The translations under genes were made by a program, and so were the position numbers. A stretch of DNA of 64,000 nucleotides from Haloferax mediterranei ATCC 33500 (GTDB lineage: Archaea > Halobacteriota > Halobacteria > Halobacteriales > Haloferacaceae), in the NCBI RefSeq assembly GCF_000306765.2, contig NC_017941.2:372001-436000 (forward strand). The letters run 5' to 3'. Below, one piece after another: positions 44,583-53,212 of the stretch (the first letter of the stretch is position 1; every line of letters begins with the position of its first letter). A model generated the notes under the pieces. The model did no database searches and was not told the origin of the DNA. It was given only the letters and a program-made list of their open reading frames with translations.

Positions 44583-45782
44583 CTACTTCAGCACTTCCAC
44601 ACCCGCCAGCGGCGCACCCGTCAAGGCGCGGATGTAGGCACCGCCCGCGATGGAGACGTGGCCGAAGTCGGCCTCGTCCATGCCGTACATCTCGATGGCG
44701 CGGGAGGTGTCGCCGCCGCCGACGACGGAGAAGCAATCGGTTTCGGAGATGGCGCGGAGGACGCCGACGGTACCGACCGAAAAGCGCTCGTCTTCGAACA
44801 GACCGAGTGCGCCCTTCACGAAGACTGCCTCGGAATCGCGGATGATGGGGTCGTACGTCTCGACCGTCTCGCTGCCGACGTCGAGGTACGCGCGGTCCTT
44901 CTCGTCGATGTCGGAAACGGCGATTTCGGCGCGCTCGTCGTTGTCATCCTCGTAGGCGAGGTCGACGGCGAGTTTGATTTGGTCGCCGCGTTCGTCGAGC
45001 AGCGATTCGATGGTGTCGCGGTTGGCCTCCCACTGGTCGTCGAAGAAGTCCATGCCGTCGAGGTCGAAGCCGACCTCGTGACCGGCGGCGCGGAGGAACA
45101 GTTCGCCCGCGATGCCGCCGAGCAGGAACTGGTCGACCTTGTCGCCGAGGTTGTTCATCACGTTGATGACGTCGGTCGCTTTCGTCCCCCCGACGACCAT
45201 CGTGACTTGGCCGTCGAACTCGCGTGTCGCAATCGAGGAGTTCGCCTCGTATTCGGTCTGCATCACGCGTCCCGCGTAGGCGGGCAGTTCGAGAGCAAAT
45301 CCGACGAGAGAAGCGTGCGAGCGGTGGGCCGCGGAGTACGCATCGTTGATGTACGCGTCGAAATAGGGAGCGAGCGTCTGGACGAACTCGGTGTCGGCTT
45401 TGACTTCCGGGTCCTCCTCGGGGAGTTCCTCGTCGCACATGCGGGTGTTTTCGAGGAGGAGAACCTCACCGGCGGACAGTGACTCGATGGCGTCGATAGC
45501 TTCATCGCCGTAGGTGTCGGCAACGAACTGCACGTCGTGGTCGACGTGCTTCGCGAGGATTGCGGCGTGCTGTTCGAGAGAAACGAAGTCGTCGCCGCCG
45601 GGACGTCCCTGATGGGCCATCAGGACGACACGGTGGCCCGCGTCGGCGAGTTCGCGGACTGTCTCCGCGTGGCGGTCGAAGCGTCGGTTGTCCTGTACCT
45701 CGTCGTCTTCGACGGGCGAGTTGAGGTCGAGTCGGACGAGAACGCGCTGTTCCGGGTTGAGGTCGTCGAGGGTCTTGAACAT
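44583..45782 (-). CDS. pgk: Phosphoglycerate kinase
   Basis: 399 aa. RVLVRLDLNSPVEDDEVQDN N-terminal substrate motif, RPGGDDF loop, VDHDVQFVADTYG, VVGGTKATDVINVMNNLGD, and C-terminal nucleotide loop FSVVGGGDTSRAIEMYG. Interconverts 1,3-bisphosphoglycerate and 3-phosphoglycerate with ADP/ATP. Sits 75 bp downstream of gapA on the same strand, so the two steps of lower glycolysis may be one transcript. Confidence 0.95.
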   Translation of the reverse strand: MFKTLDDLNPEQRVLVRLDLNSPVEDDEVQDNRRFDRHAETVRELADAGHRVVLMAHQGRPGGDDFVSLEQHAAILAKHVDHDVQFVADTYGDEAIDAIESLSAGEVLLLENTRMCDEELPEEDPEVKADTEFVQTLAPYFDAYINDAYSAAHRSHASLVGFALELPAYAGRVMQTEYEANSSIATREFDGQVTMVVGGTKATDVINVMNNLGDKVDQFLLGGIAGELFLRAAGHEVGFDLDGMDFFDDQWEANRDTIESLLDERGDQIKLAVDLAYEDDNDERAEIAVSDIDEKDRAYLDVGSETVETYDPIIRDSEAVFVKGALGLFEDERFSVGTVGVLRAISETDCFSVVGGGDTSRAIEMYGMDEADFGHVSIAGGAYIRALTGAPLAGVEVLK

Positions 45783-45857
45783 CGGGTGGAAGAACGTGGA
45801 GTGGTTACTTAGTGGTGGGTAGGTCAGGCCGAGAGGGCGGTCGATTAGAGTGAGAGA

Positions 45858-46910
45858 TTACTGATGCGTGACGAAGTGTGCGACGTCGAGCATCCGGTTG
45901 GAGAATCCGTACTCGTTGTCGTACCACGTCAGAATCTTGTAGAGACCGCCGTCGTTGACCTGGTTCGTCGTGTTGAGGTCGACGGTGCTGGAGAAGGGAA
46001 GCTGGAGAATGTCACGCGACGTGACTTCGTCGTCCGTGTAGCCGAGGACACCGGCGAGCGGGCCGGAGTCGGCAGCGGCGCGGAAGGCATCGTTGATTTC
46101 TTCGACCGAAGGCGTCTCGTCGAGTTGGACGACGAGTTCCGTGAGCGACCCGTTCGGGACGGGGACGCGAATCGCCATGCCGTCGAGCTTGCCGTCGAGC
46201 TGGGGAAGAATCTCGGTGGCTGCCTGTGCGGCACCGGTCGTCGTCGGGACGATGTTCTCGGCAGCGGAGCGACCGCGACGCTGCTTCGCGTGGGGGCTGT
46301 CGATGAGGTTCTGGCTGCCCGTGTAGGCGTGGACGGTCGTCAGAAGACCGTTCTCGATGCCGAACTCCTCGTCGAGCACCTTTGCGACCGGTGTGACGGA
46401 GTTCGTCGTACAGGAGGCGTTGGAGATGATATCTTCGCCGTCGTACTCGTCGTGGTTGACACCGTAGACGATCTGCTTGACCGGCTCGTCGCCCTTCGGC
46501 GGTGCGGAGATGACGACCTTGTCCGCGCCTGCGTCGAGGTGCGCCGAGGCATCTTTCTTCGTACGGAAGATGCCCGTACATTCGAGTGCCACGTCGACGT
46601 CGAGGTCTCCCCACGGCAGTTCTGCGGGGGACTGGACGTTGTAGAGACCCACCGAGGTGCCGCCGATAGTCAGGGAGTCGCCGTCGCGTTCGACACCGTC
46701 GAGACGGCCCATGACGGAATCGTACTTCGCGAGGTACGCCATGTCGTCGAAGTCCATGACGTCGTTGATGGCGACCAGTTCAACCTTCGGATTGTCGAGG
46801 ACGGCACGGAAGATGTTCCGGCCGATTCGGCCGAAGCCGTTGAGTGCCACCCGCACCACGTCCGATTCATCCACGTTCTCGCCCGCGCTGAGGTAGGATT
46901 TTTCACTCAT
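45858..46910 (-). CDS. gapA: Type I glyceraldehyde-3-phosphate dehydrogenase
   Basis: 350 aa. Bacterial-type GAPDH: VRVALNGFGRIGRNIFRAVL, ECTGIFRTKKDASAHLDAGA, catalytic Cys in ISNASCTTNSVTPVAKVLDE, YTGSQNLIDSPHAKQRRGRS, and TWYDNEYGFSNRMLDVAHF. A Ser/Asp-rich N-terminal extension (about 15 aa) precedes the Rossmann loop, as usual in haloarchaea. ATG 46910; TATA box 17-27 bp upstream. Likely co-transcribed with pgk. Confidence 0.95.
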   Translation of the reverse strand: MSEKSYLSAGENVDESDVVRVALNGFGRIGRNIFRAVLDNPKVELVAINDVMDFDDMAYLAKYDSVMGRLDGVERDGDSLTIGGTSVGLYNVQSPAELPWGDLDVDVALECTGIFRTKKDASAHLDAGADKVVISAPPKGDEPVKQIVYGVNHDEYDGEDIISNASCTTNSVTPVAKVLDEEFGIENGLLTTVHAYTGSQNLIDSPHAKQRRGRSAAENIVPTTTGAAQAATEILPQLDGKLDGMAIRVPVPNGSLTELVVQLDETPSVEEINDAFRAAADSGPLAGVLGYTDDEVTSRDILQLPFSSTVDLNTTNQVNDGGLYKILTWYDNEYGFSNRMLDVAHFVTHQ

Positions 46911-46926
46911 GTTCGAGTAGTTTCCA

Positions 46927-46937
46927 GGTATATATCC
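46927..46937 (-). promoter_or_regulatory. gapA TATA box
   Basis: ggtatatatcc (read on minus GGATATATACC) is centred about 22 bp upstream of the gapA ATG, giving a transcription start at or near the start codon (leaderless). The gap 46911-47159 is AT-richer than its flanks and must also hold the Hsp20 promoter. No operator was confidently identified. Confidence 0.55.
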
Positions 46938-47159
46938 CAGACGCAAGAGTATACCTGTTTCGGTAAATCCGACTGAATCGAACGTTACCTTTCATATACG
47001 ATCATAACTTGCTCAGAAACAATCGCTATCACTCAAAATCGGACGGTATTTGCTACGCGTGAAGCGATATCGTGAGTACAATATGTGCCATCCGAGGTCC
47101 TTGTTACCAAGGTTGTCGCGGGCAGAAAGGCTTTAACCTCCGATTTCATAGCGGCCCCC

Positions 47160-47522
47160 ATGGTGAGAGACGACCGCGACGACCCGTTCGACAACATCTT
47201 CGATGAAATCGAACGGATGATGAACGACATGACTGGAGGAGACGCTGGCTTTGCCTCCGAAACCCACATTGACGTGTATGATGAGGGTACCTCGCTCCGA
47301 CTCGTCGCGGACCTCCCAGGCGTCGACAAAGACGCTATCGACCTCAAGTGCGACGGTGAAACACTGACTATCAGCGCCGCTGGTGACCGCCGCGAGTACG
47401 ACGAACGCGTCCGCCTCCCGGCACGCGTCGACGAACACTCCGCATCGGCCACCTTCAACAACGGCGTCCTACAGGTTACGTTCGACCGCGCTGAGGACTC
47501 CGCCGCTATCGACGTCGAGTAA
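47160..47522 (+). CDS. Hsp20/alpha-crystallin small heat shock protein
   Basis: 120 aa. MVRDDRDDPFDNIFDEIERM, alpha-crystallin domain with DLPGVDKDAIDLKCDGETLT and SATFNNGVLQVTFDR, C terminus SAAIDVE. It is shorter than the pair at 15226/15748, with a truncated loop after the second strand. TATA-like ctttaacc is about 26 bp upstream of the ATG (47131-47138), so it may be leaderless. Divergent from gapA. Confidence 0.92.
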   Translation: MVRDDRDDPFDNIFDEIERMMNDMTGGDAGFASETHIDVYDEGTSLRLVADLPGVDKDAIDLKCDGETLTISAAGDRREYDERVRLPARVDEHSASATFNNGVLQVTFDRAEDSAAIDVE

Positions 47523-47542
47523 TCGGCGACTGACGCGGCAGA

Positions 47543-48415
47543 CTACGACTTCTTTGCGACCCGCTCGATGAGCGCCGCCAGTCGGTCGAAAAAGCCGTCG
47601 TCGTACTTCGCGCCGTCGTCGATAGTCGGCCGGGCGTTCGTCTCCGAGACGACGACCCGCCCGTCAGATTCGAGCAAGTCGACGCCGAGATAGCGGATGT
47701 CCAACTCCGCTGCGACCACCTCGGCGAGGGCCCGGTGTCGCTTCGGGAGGTCCACGCCGACTGCCTCCGCACCGCGGTGGACGTTGTGTTTCCACCGCCC
47801 GTCAGCACGTGCACTGTCGGAGAGACGGCGCTCGACTGCGCCGACGACTTGCCCGTCGAGGACCATCACTCGGTAGTCGCTGGCGTTCGGAAGCCACTCC
47901 TGAACGAGGTAGGATTTGTCGCCGGTCGCTCGGTAGTCGTGGACGAGGTTCAGGTGGTCGACAAGCCCGGACAGCGAGTCGGGGTCGTGCGCCTTTGCGA
48001 TACCCGCCCCCCGTGTCGTCGAGTTCGGCTTGAGGACGACGGGAAAGTCGAGCCCCGCCGCTTCGATGGTTTCGACGAGTTCCGATTCATCCGCTGGATT
48101 CGAGACGTAGACGCTCTTCGGGACCGGGATATCCGATTGCTTGAGTGCCGCGATAACACCCGCTTTGTTCCGCGACGTGAGAATATCCTCGCGCGTGTTC
48201 ACCCACGGAATGTCGTGCCTGGCGGTGACGACACCACCTTCCATCTCCCGCGTGGGATAGACAAACCCCACGTCGAACGACTCGGTTGGTGGCGTCGAGA
48301 GGTCGAGTGCGAACCGCTTGGCCCGGAGATGGCCGACTTCGATACCGCGCTCGGCGAGCGGGTCGCGCATTCGCTCGAACGTCTCGCTGCTGGTTGTCAC
48401 CGCCAAGCGGAGCAT
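47543..48415 (-). CDS. RimK-type ATP-grasp ligase
   Basis: 290 aa. ATP-grasp fold: NTREDILTSRNKAGVIAALK, PVPKSVYVSNPADESELVET, FPVVLKPNSTTRGAGIAKAH (ATP Lys and Gly-rich loop), YLVQEWLPNASDYRVMVLDG, and metal-binding SETNARPTIDDG. Family forms peptide-like bonds to glutamate or amines (RimK, LysX, GshF-like). Specific substrate unclear. Adjacent to the duplicated rpl10e tail. Confidence 0.85.
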   Translation of the reverse strand: MLRLAVTTSSETFERMRDPLAERGIEVGHLRAKRFALDLSTPPTESFDVGFVYPTREMEGGVVTARHDIPWVNTREDILTSRNKAGVIAALKQSDIPVPKSVYVSNPADESELVETIEAAGLDFPVVLKPNSTTRGAGIAKAHDPDSLSGLVDHLNLVHDYRATGDKSYLVQEWLPNASDYRVMVLDGQVVGAVERRLSDSARADGRWKHNVHRGAEAVGVDLPKRHRALAEVVAAELDIRYLGVDLLESDGRVVVSETNARPTIDDGAKYDDGFFDRLAALIERVAKKS

Positions 48416-48472
48416 ACGCTACGAGGAGGAGTCCCGCGTGAAAAGTTGGTGGGTTCGTGGCGACCCGTGTGA

Positions 48473-48570
48473 TGCGAAATTACGCAACGAGCAGTTCTTC
48501 GCCGCGTTCAGCGAACGCGCCGAAAAGTCACCGTGCGAAATTACGCAACGAGCAGTTCTTCGCCGCGTTC
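48473..48570. repeat. Direct repeat of the rpl10e 3' end
   Basis: A 37 bp block (tgcgaaattacgcaacgagc followed by 17 more identical bases) occurs at 48473-48509 and again at 48534-48570, offset 61 bp. The second copy covers the last codons and stop of rpl10e (48541); the first is an orphan copy of the same tail in the gap before the RimK-like gene. This looks like a short tandem duplication. Confidence 0.95.
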
Positions 48571-49071
48571 GACGACAATGCGGCACGGCGGCGACATCTT
48601 GTTGTACGCACGGCGGAAGGCGTCCTTCGCGATTTCGGCGTCTTCGACGTCGCAGTAGATGGTGAAGACCGTCTCACCCTTGGGGATGCGAGCAGCGGTC
48701 CCAACGACCTTCCCGAACGACTGGCGCATTCCGTCAGAAACACGGTCTGCACCGGCACCGGTTGCCTGCTTGTTCTCGCGGATGACGTGGTGCGGGAACT
48801 TGCGCAGGATCATCTTGTACTGCTTTTCGCCCGCGTTCTTGAGCATCAGACGGTTGGCCGAGAGACGTGCAGATTCGAGCGAACCGTGGCGAATCTGAAC
48901 ATCCTCTTCGACCTCCAGACTGATCTCGACAGGGTAGTCCTCGGGGTCCGCCTGCAGGTCGCCCATGTTGTGCTGTGCAATCTTCGAACCAGGGATACCC
49001 GTGATGTACTCACGTCGGGTGTATGCCGGGTTCTTGATCTCCCGGTACATAGAGGCGGGTTTGTCTGACAT
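48541..49071 (-). CDS. rpl10e: 50S ribosomal protein L10e (L16)
   Basis: 176 aa. [20 protein letters not shown], then [60 protein letters not shown] and [20 protein letters not shown]: archaeal L10e signature. Ends ERGEELLVA. The ATG at 49071 is the family start. The 3' end has been duplicated nearby (see repeat). Confidence 0.95.
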
Positions 49072-49221
49072 GGTTACTTGTGAAACCGAAGGGTCAGGCG
49101 GGCTAAAAACGCTTCGAAGCTTCATTCGGCCATCCGGTCGTGTGAGCCTCTCACACGTCGGTTCGTCCCTTTACTGTGCTGAGCCCGCTGACGCCTCGCC
49201 GCGACCGCCGGTCTCGACTAC

Positions 49222-50013
49222 TTACTCGTCGTCTGCTCGCTCGCCTTTCGTTTCCTGTTCGTTGCCTCTTTCCTCGTCCTCGACGGGGGGTTCACCCGTC
49301 TCAGGATCGAGTGCGACGAACTCCAACCCTTCGCGGTCGAGGAGGTCGGTGGCCCGGTCGGTGACGGAGGGAGCGACGAGAACACCACGAACTGGTTCGT
49401 TATCGCCGAACTCCCGCCGGACGGCGTCCACGTACCGGCGGAGTTGACTCGCTGCCGAGGGGCCGACCCTACGGCGTTTCAACTCCACGACGACGGGGAC
49501 TCCTTCGGCATCTTCACCGAAGATGTCGAGCGCACCGGCGTCGCTCTGTCGCTCAGTTTCGAGGGGTTCGAAGCCAGCTTCGAGAATCGACGGGTCCGAG
49601 AGGATATGCTGTCGCAGGTCCTCTTCGCTTCCGACGAGTTCGAGGTCGCTTCGGTCGTTTACGGCGTACGCCGAACACTGTTCGACGCGCTCGAAGAACA
49701 CGTCGAGCCGTTCATCCGGACTCGACCGCGTGCTCCGAACGCGGAGTCGGCCGTCGCGCACGCCTGCAGAGTGCGTACACCCCGGTGGCTGCCAGTTCAC
49801 TGGCGTCCGCTTTTCGTCCGTGTGGACGAGGATGGACCCGTCCGGCTTCAGAACGACCAGTCGGTCGCCGGGGCCGAGCTCGCTCGTCGCGCGGCCGTCG
49901 TAGTCCACTGTACACCGGCCGAACACGGTGACCATATCGCCGCGTTCGAATGCCGATTCGAGGTGAACGAGCGCGTCGCGGTGCGTCGGTCGATGGAGTG
50001 TGTTCACCGTCAT
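49222..50013 (-). CDS. nucS: Endonuclease NucS (EndoMS)
   Basis: 263 aa. Mismatch-specific/ssDNA endonuclease. The C-terminal RecB-like nuclease core has GALDIFGEDAEGVPVVVELK with the metal-binding Asp, Glu and Lys (the E-x-K). N-terminal DNA-binding domain includes FERGDMVTVFGRCTVDYDGR and RLVVLKPDGSILVHTDEKRT. ATG 50013 is used. Replaces MutS/MutL-type mismatch repair in many archaea; no mutSL here. Confidence 0.92.
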   Translation of the reverse strand: MTVNTLHRPTHRDALVHLESAFERGDMVTVFGRCTVDYDGRATSELGPGDRLVVLKPDGSILVHTDEKRTPVNWQPPGCTHSAGVRDGRLRVRSTRSSPDERLDVFFERVEQCSAYAVNDRSDLELVGSEEDLRQHILSDPSILEAGFEPLETERQSDAGALDIFGEDAEGVPVVVELKRRRVGPSAASQLRRYVDAVRREFGDNEPVRGVLVAPSVTDRATDLLDREGLEFVALDPETGEPPVEDEERGNEQETKGERADDE

Positions 50014-50282
50014 CCAGGTGTTGCACCGCGATTCGTGGTCGGCGGGGATAAGCCCCGCGTCGTGGTCGGGTGGACTCAGTTCGTTGTCACGGTGAGTCTC
50101 GGTTCGCTGGTCACGCATGCGTCTGCGCGCTCGCGGGCGTTTACCCGCCGGAGATGAAACTCATCACCGGGTGGTTTCGCGAAGAGCGTGGTCTCGCCAT
50201 CGAGACGCTGTCGGGGGTGTACTTAAACCACCCCGGATAGCGCGGGACTGGATACCTCCGGATAACAGTCGTCAATAGAAGT

Positions 50283-50675
50283 ATGAACACGACGTCGACA
50301 CTCATTGCCCGCGGGGGATCAGCTTCCGACTCGCACAGACAGGACCGCACCGACTCGTCTGCTGTTCTCTCCGTCCTCAGCGACGACGACAGCCGTCGTA
50401 TTCTCGCCGCCTGTGACGAAGCCCCTCGAACTGCACAGGAGTGCGCGGACGTGTGTGATGTTCCGCTGTCGACCGTCTACCGGAAGCTCGACCAACTCAC
50501 CGAGGCGTCGCTCCTCGATGAACGTCGGCGGATTCAACTGGCGAGCCACCACCCACGGGAGTTCGAGACCAATTTCGACACGCTCTCGTTTTCGTTTGCT
50601 GACGCGGGCGTTGCGGTTGATTTCCGAAATGTTGCAACTGACGGCGGTAAAGACGCCGAGGAGCGGCGGGCGTGA
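50283..50675 (+). CDS. Small winged-helix regulator (copy 1)
   Basis: 130 aa. Recognition helix region EECADVCDVPLSTVYRKLDQ in an ArsR/MarR-type winged helix preceded by SVLSDDDSRRILAACDEAP; after it an HVR-like ERRRIQLASHHPREF. Paralogous to the gene at 52656 (LPLSTTYRKLDQLADADLLS). Overlaps the next gene by one base (or four if GTG 50672 is used), so it heads a three-gene cluster. Confidence 0.8.
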   Translation: MNTTSTLIARGGSASDSHRQDRTDSSAVLSVLSDDDSRRILAACDEAPRTAQECADVCDVPLSTVYRKLDQLTEASLLDERRRIQLASHHPREFETNFDTLSFSFADAGVAVDFRNVATDGGKDAEERRA

Positions 50676-50875
50676 TGTCGTCCCCGTCTTCGACGCAGGA
50701 CCTTGGTGACCTGTTCGTCTCTCTTACGGGTCAGACGACGCTAACCGAACACCGAGACGCGACGAGTTCCGTCGTCGAACTTCGCCCGGAAGACACCGAA
50801 CTGATGGCGGATGTCGCGTCTACAGTCCGAGAGACGGGGATGGAAGATACACTTGCACATCCAGAGGTAGACTGA
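50675..50875 (+). CDS. Small haloarchaeal protein in the HTH/zinc-ribbon operon
   Basis: 66 aa. Acidic, SSPSSTQDLGDLFVSLTGQT, then TLTEHRDATSSVVELRPED and TVRETGMEDTLAHPEVD. No family recognised. ATG 50675 overlaps the upstream stop by one base; GTG 50672 would overlap by four. Its stop overlaps the next ATG by one base (TGATG), which strongly supports an operon with the regulator before and the zinc ribbon after. Confidence 0.6.
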   Translation: MSSPSSTQDLGDLFVSLTGQTTLTEHRDATSSVVELRPEDTELMADVASTVRETGMEDTLAHPEVD

Positions 50876-51033
50876 TGGGTGCACCGAGGGCCGACGAATA
50901 CGAGTTTACGTGCACCCAGTGCGGCGAGCGATTCGAAGTCAACGATTCGATGCGCGATGCGCTCCTTGAGCGTGGCTGTCCAATCTGCGGTTCTGCCACT
51001 TCGGAAAACGAATTCGCTACGCTCTCTCCGTGA
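50875..51033 (+). CDS. DUF7560-like zinc-ribbon mini-protein (copy 1)
   Basis: 52 aa. EYEFTCTQCGERFEVNDSMR then DALLERGCPICGSATSENEF: two CxxC pairs about 22 residues apart separated by NDSMRDALL. The same spacing and NDSMRDALL string recur in the gene at 51140, so these are paralogues of a small haloarchaeal zinc-ribbon family (DUF7560). Translation is coupled to the upstream gene. Function unknown; adaptor or nucleic-acid binding is plausible. Confidence 0.75.
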   Translation: MGAPRADEYEFTCTQCGERFEVNDSMRDALLERGCPICGSATSENEFATLSP

Positions 51034-51139
51034 CGATTCTCTCTGTTTCCTGTTTTCTCATCCGGCTTCGGTCACTGTCTTCCCGCCGCTCGGGAAACAG
51101 TAGGCTACATATACGTGTGTCTCCCGTACTACGAACAAG

Positions 51140-51286
51140 ATGAGCGACAGCGCGGACTACACTTTCGTCTGCCCGGAGTGTGCCGAGTCCATGCTGGTCA
51201 ACGATTCGATGCGCGATGCGCTTCTCGATAATGGATGTGTCATCTGTAGCGCCTCGCTCACCCAAGATGCGTTCTCTCACGCCTGA
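51140..51286 (+). CDS. DUF7560-like zinc-ribbon mini-protein (copy 2)
   Basis: 48 aa. ADYTFVCPECAESMLVNDSM then RDALLDNGCVICSASLTQDA. It has the same Cys framework and NDSMRDALL core as the gene ending at 51033, 106 bp upstream. The gap between the two carries its own promoter-like AT-rich sequence (ggctacatatacg at about 51102), so it is probably a separate transcript. Confidence 0.75.
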   Translation: MSDSADYTFVCPECAESMLVNDSMRDALLDNGCVICSASLTQDAFSHA

Positions 51287-51385
51287 GTGACCAGCCACAT
51301 TCGGCACGCTCATGTTCTCTCCCTAACCAGTTGTGGCTCTTCTCGGTCCGAGAAGTAACAGTAATTACGTCCGGCACAAGTCTGC

Positions 51386-51859
51386 ATGTACGAACCGATG
51401 TCTCTGGACCAACAGACAGAACTCTCGCCCGACGAGATACATGAGGTCTTGACCCGTCACGAGACGGGTGTCCTCTCGCTTGCGAAGGCAGACGAGCCTT
51501 ACGCAATCCCTATATCCTACGGATACAACGCCGAAAGCGGTTGTTTCTATCTCCGACTCGTCTCGACACCCGAGAGCGAAAAACGCCAATTTCTCACCTC
51601 CTCGCCCCGTGCTCGACTCGTCGTGCACGAAGCGGATGGCCAACTCTATCGGAGCATCATCGCCGAGGGGACGCTCGAACGGGTCGACCCGGACGAGTTG
51701 ACAGTCGAGCGCATCGTCCAGTACGGGGAGGCCAAACGACCGCTGTTCGAAATCTGGGGGGAGACCAAACGCGACCTCGATATCCAACTGTTCGAACTCG
51801 AACCTGACAGTCTAGGCGGCCGAGAGATAGAACTCGACCCCGAGGAGTCCGACGCGTGA
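51386..51859 (+). CDS. Pyridoxamine 5'-phosphate oxidase-like flavin-binding protein
   Basis: 157 aa. Split-barrel fold: EIHEVLTRHETGVLSLAKAD, PYAIPISYGYNAESGCFYLR, ARLVVHEADGQLYRSIIAEG, and EIWGETKRDLDIQLFELEPD. Likely binds FMN or F420; substrate unknown. Two ATGs (51386 and 51398) are possible starts. Small monocistronic gene amid regulators. Confidence 0.8.
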   Translation: MYEPMSLDQQTELSPDEIHEVLTRHETGVLSLAKADEPYAIPISYGYNAESGCFYLRLVSTPESEKRQFLTSSPRARLVVHEADGQLYRSIIAEGTLERVDPDELTVERIVQYGEAKRPLFEIWGETKRDLDIQLFELEPDSLGGREIELDPEESDA

Positions 51860-51913
51860 CGCCTCGGACCACCTCAGTCACCGCCGAGACACGCCACATC
51901 AACGCGTAGTCCA

Positions 51914-52561
51914 ATGCCCACTGGGATTCGTGCGACTGTCGAGTTCGACACGCCGTCCGTCTGTCCCATCGCCTCGATTGCACACTCGACAGACTCCGCC
52001 GTCGACACCGTCTCGAGAAGTGTTGTGGCGAACCCCGACTCAGTGAGTGTCTCCGAATTCGTCGTCGAGGTCGAGGAACTCCCCGACGAAACGACGCTCG
52101 ACCCGATTTTCTCCTACGGGACGAAGCATCTCTACCGGTTTTCCCACGAGGAGAGCACGGGCTGTCCGTGTGAGTGTCTCGGCGAGTTCGGATGCCCAGT
52201 CGACCGGTACTTTGCACACCGTGGAACGCTCACGCTCGTGTTTCACGCGGCCGACTACGAACAACTCCAGAACGTTATCGGCGAACTCCGCGACCGATTC
52301 CCCGGAACCGATATCAAGCGACTCGTTCGGTCACCGACCGGTGACGCCCCCGGAGACAGTATCTTCGTCGACCGCGGGAAACTCACGACCCGCCAACTCG
52401 AAGTTATCCAGACCGCCTACGAGATGGGATACTTCGAACGCCCCAGAGGCGCAAACGCGACCGAGGTCGCGGCCACCCTCGACATCAATCAATCTACATT
52501 TTCAGAACATCTCGCGGCCGCGTTGACGAAACTACTCGGCGACATCCTCGAAGAGAGTTAG
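51914..52561 (+). CDS. Bat-type HTH-10 transcription regulator
   Basis: 215 aa. C-terminal HTH-10 domain: LTTRQLEVIQTAYEMGYFER PR followed by GANATEVAATLDINQSTFSE and HLAAALTKLLGDIL, the bacterio-opsin activator-type. N-terminal 1-150 is a sensor-like module (DPIFSYGTKHLYRFSHEEST) with Cys-rich GCPCECLGEFGCPV, possibly metal or redox sensing. No target evident; the promoter-containing gap to 52656 follows. Confidence 0.85.
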   Translation: MPTGIRATVEFDTPSVCPIASIAHSTDSAVDTVSRSVVANPDSVSVSEFVVEVEELPDETTLDPIFSYGTKHLYRFSHEESTGCPCECLGEFGCPVDRYFAHRGTLTLVFHAADYEQLQNVIGELRDRFPGTDIKRLVRSPTGDAPGDSIFVDRGKLTTRQLEVIQTAYEMGYFERPRGANATEVAATLDINQSTFSEHLAAALTKLLGDILEES

Positions 52562-52589
52562 GCGGCGCTCGCTCGCCGATTCTCGGGGG

Positions 52590-52606
52590 GAGTATATAAA
52601 CGTCCC
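52590..52606 (+). promoter_or_regulatory. Promoter core of the HTH gene at 52656
   Basis: gagtatataaacgtccc, a consensus TATA centred about 60 bp before the ATG, giving a leader of roughly 30 nt. The identical 17-mer occurs at 30017-30033. Confidence 0.6.
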
Positions 52607-52655
52607 ACGCTATCGTGGTTATCAGTTAGTTCCCCTTGCGTGATTCTACTGGAGT

Positions 52656-53051
52656 ATGAGTCAGGCTTCAGTTCCTCTCTCCGCTCGTTCTCACACTCGC
52701 TCGTCGCCCGCGGAACAGGTCGTCGACGACCAGGCGGCTATCGACACGCTCTTCGACGTTCTCGACGATGCCGACTCCCGGTGTATTCTCGATGCGACCG
52801 ACGGCGTGGCGCTGTCGGCAAGCGAAATCGCAGAGACGTGCGACCTCCCGCTTTCGACGACCTACCGGAAACTCGACCAACTCGCCGACGCCGATCTCCT
52901 CTCGAAGGGACTGCGTATCTCGCGCTCGGGAAAGCACACCGCCGAGTACGAACGCGCCATTGACGACATCACGGTCTCCGTCACGTCGTCCGGGTTGGAG
53001 GTTCGCGTTACTTACCGTGATGTTAGTGATTCTGAGTCTATCGTTGCCTGA
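52656..53051 (+). CDS. Small winged-helix regulator (copy 2)
   Basis: 131 aa paralogue of the gene at 50283. The recognition helix SEIAETCDLPLSTTYRKLDQ and the domain LFDVLDDADSRCILDATDGV are conserved; after it EERADIDDITVSVTSSGLEV region differs. Unlike copy 1 it is monocistronic. The pair likely derives from a local duplication and divergence of small regulators. Confidence 0.8.
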   Translation: MSQASVPLSARSHTRSSPAEQVVDDQAAIDTLFDVLDDADSRCILDATDGVALSASEIAETCDLPLSTTYRKLDQLADADLLSKGLRISRSGKHTAEYERAIDDITVSVTSSGLEVRVTYRDVSDSESIVA

Positions 53052-53212
53052 ATTGGCTGTCGTTGGGTTGTCGGCTGTGTTCTAACGCGGACCCTCCGCT
53101 TATTGTCTCGTGTAGTGCCACCGCCGTCTCCTGCTTTTGGCTCACTTCCAGTCGATGTCGGGGTAGTCGACTCGGGCGGAGTTATTTATGTCGTCTGTGC
53201 GACCTGAACCTC

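Noticed and set aside
53063..53212. Longer frame extending the small lipoprotein upstream of 53213
   Set aside because: The Tat signal begins at 53213; the upstream codons lack coding character and overlap the promoter.
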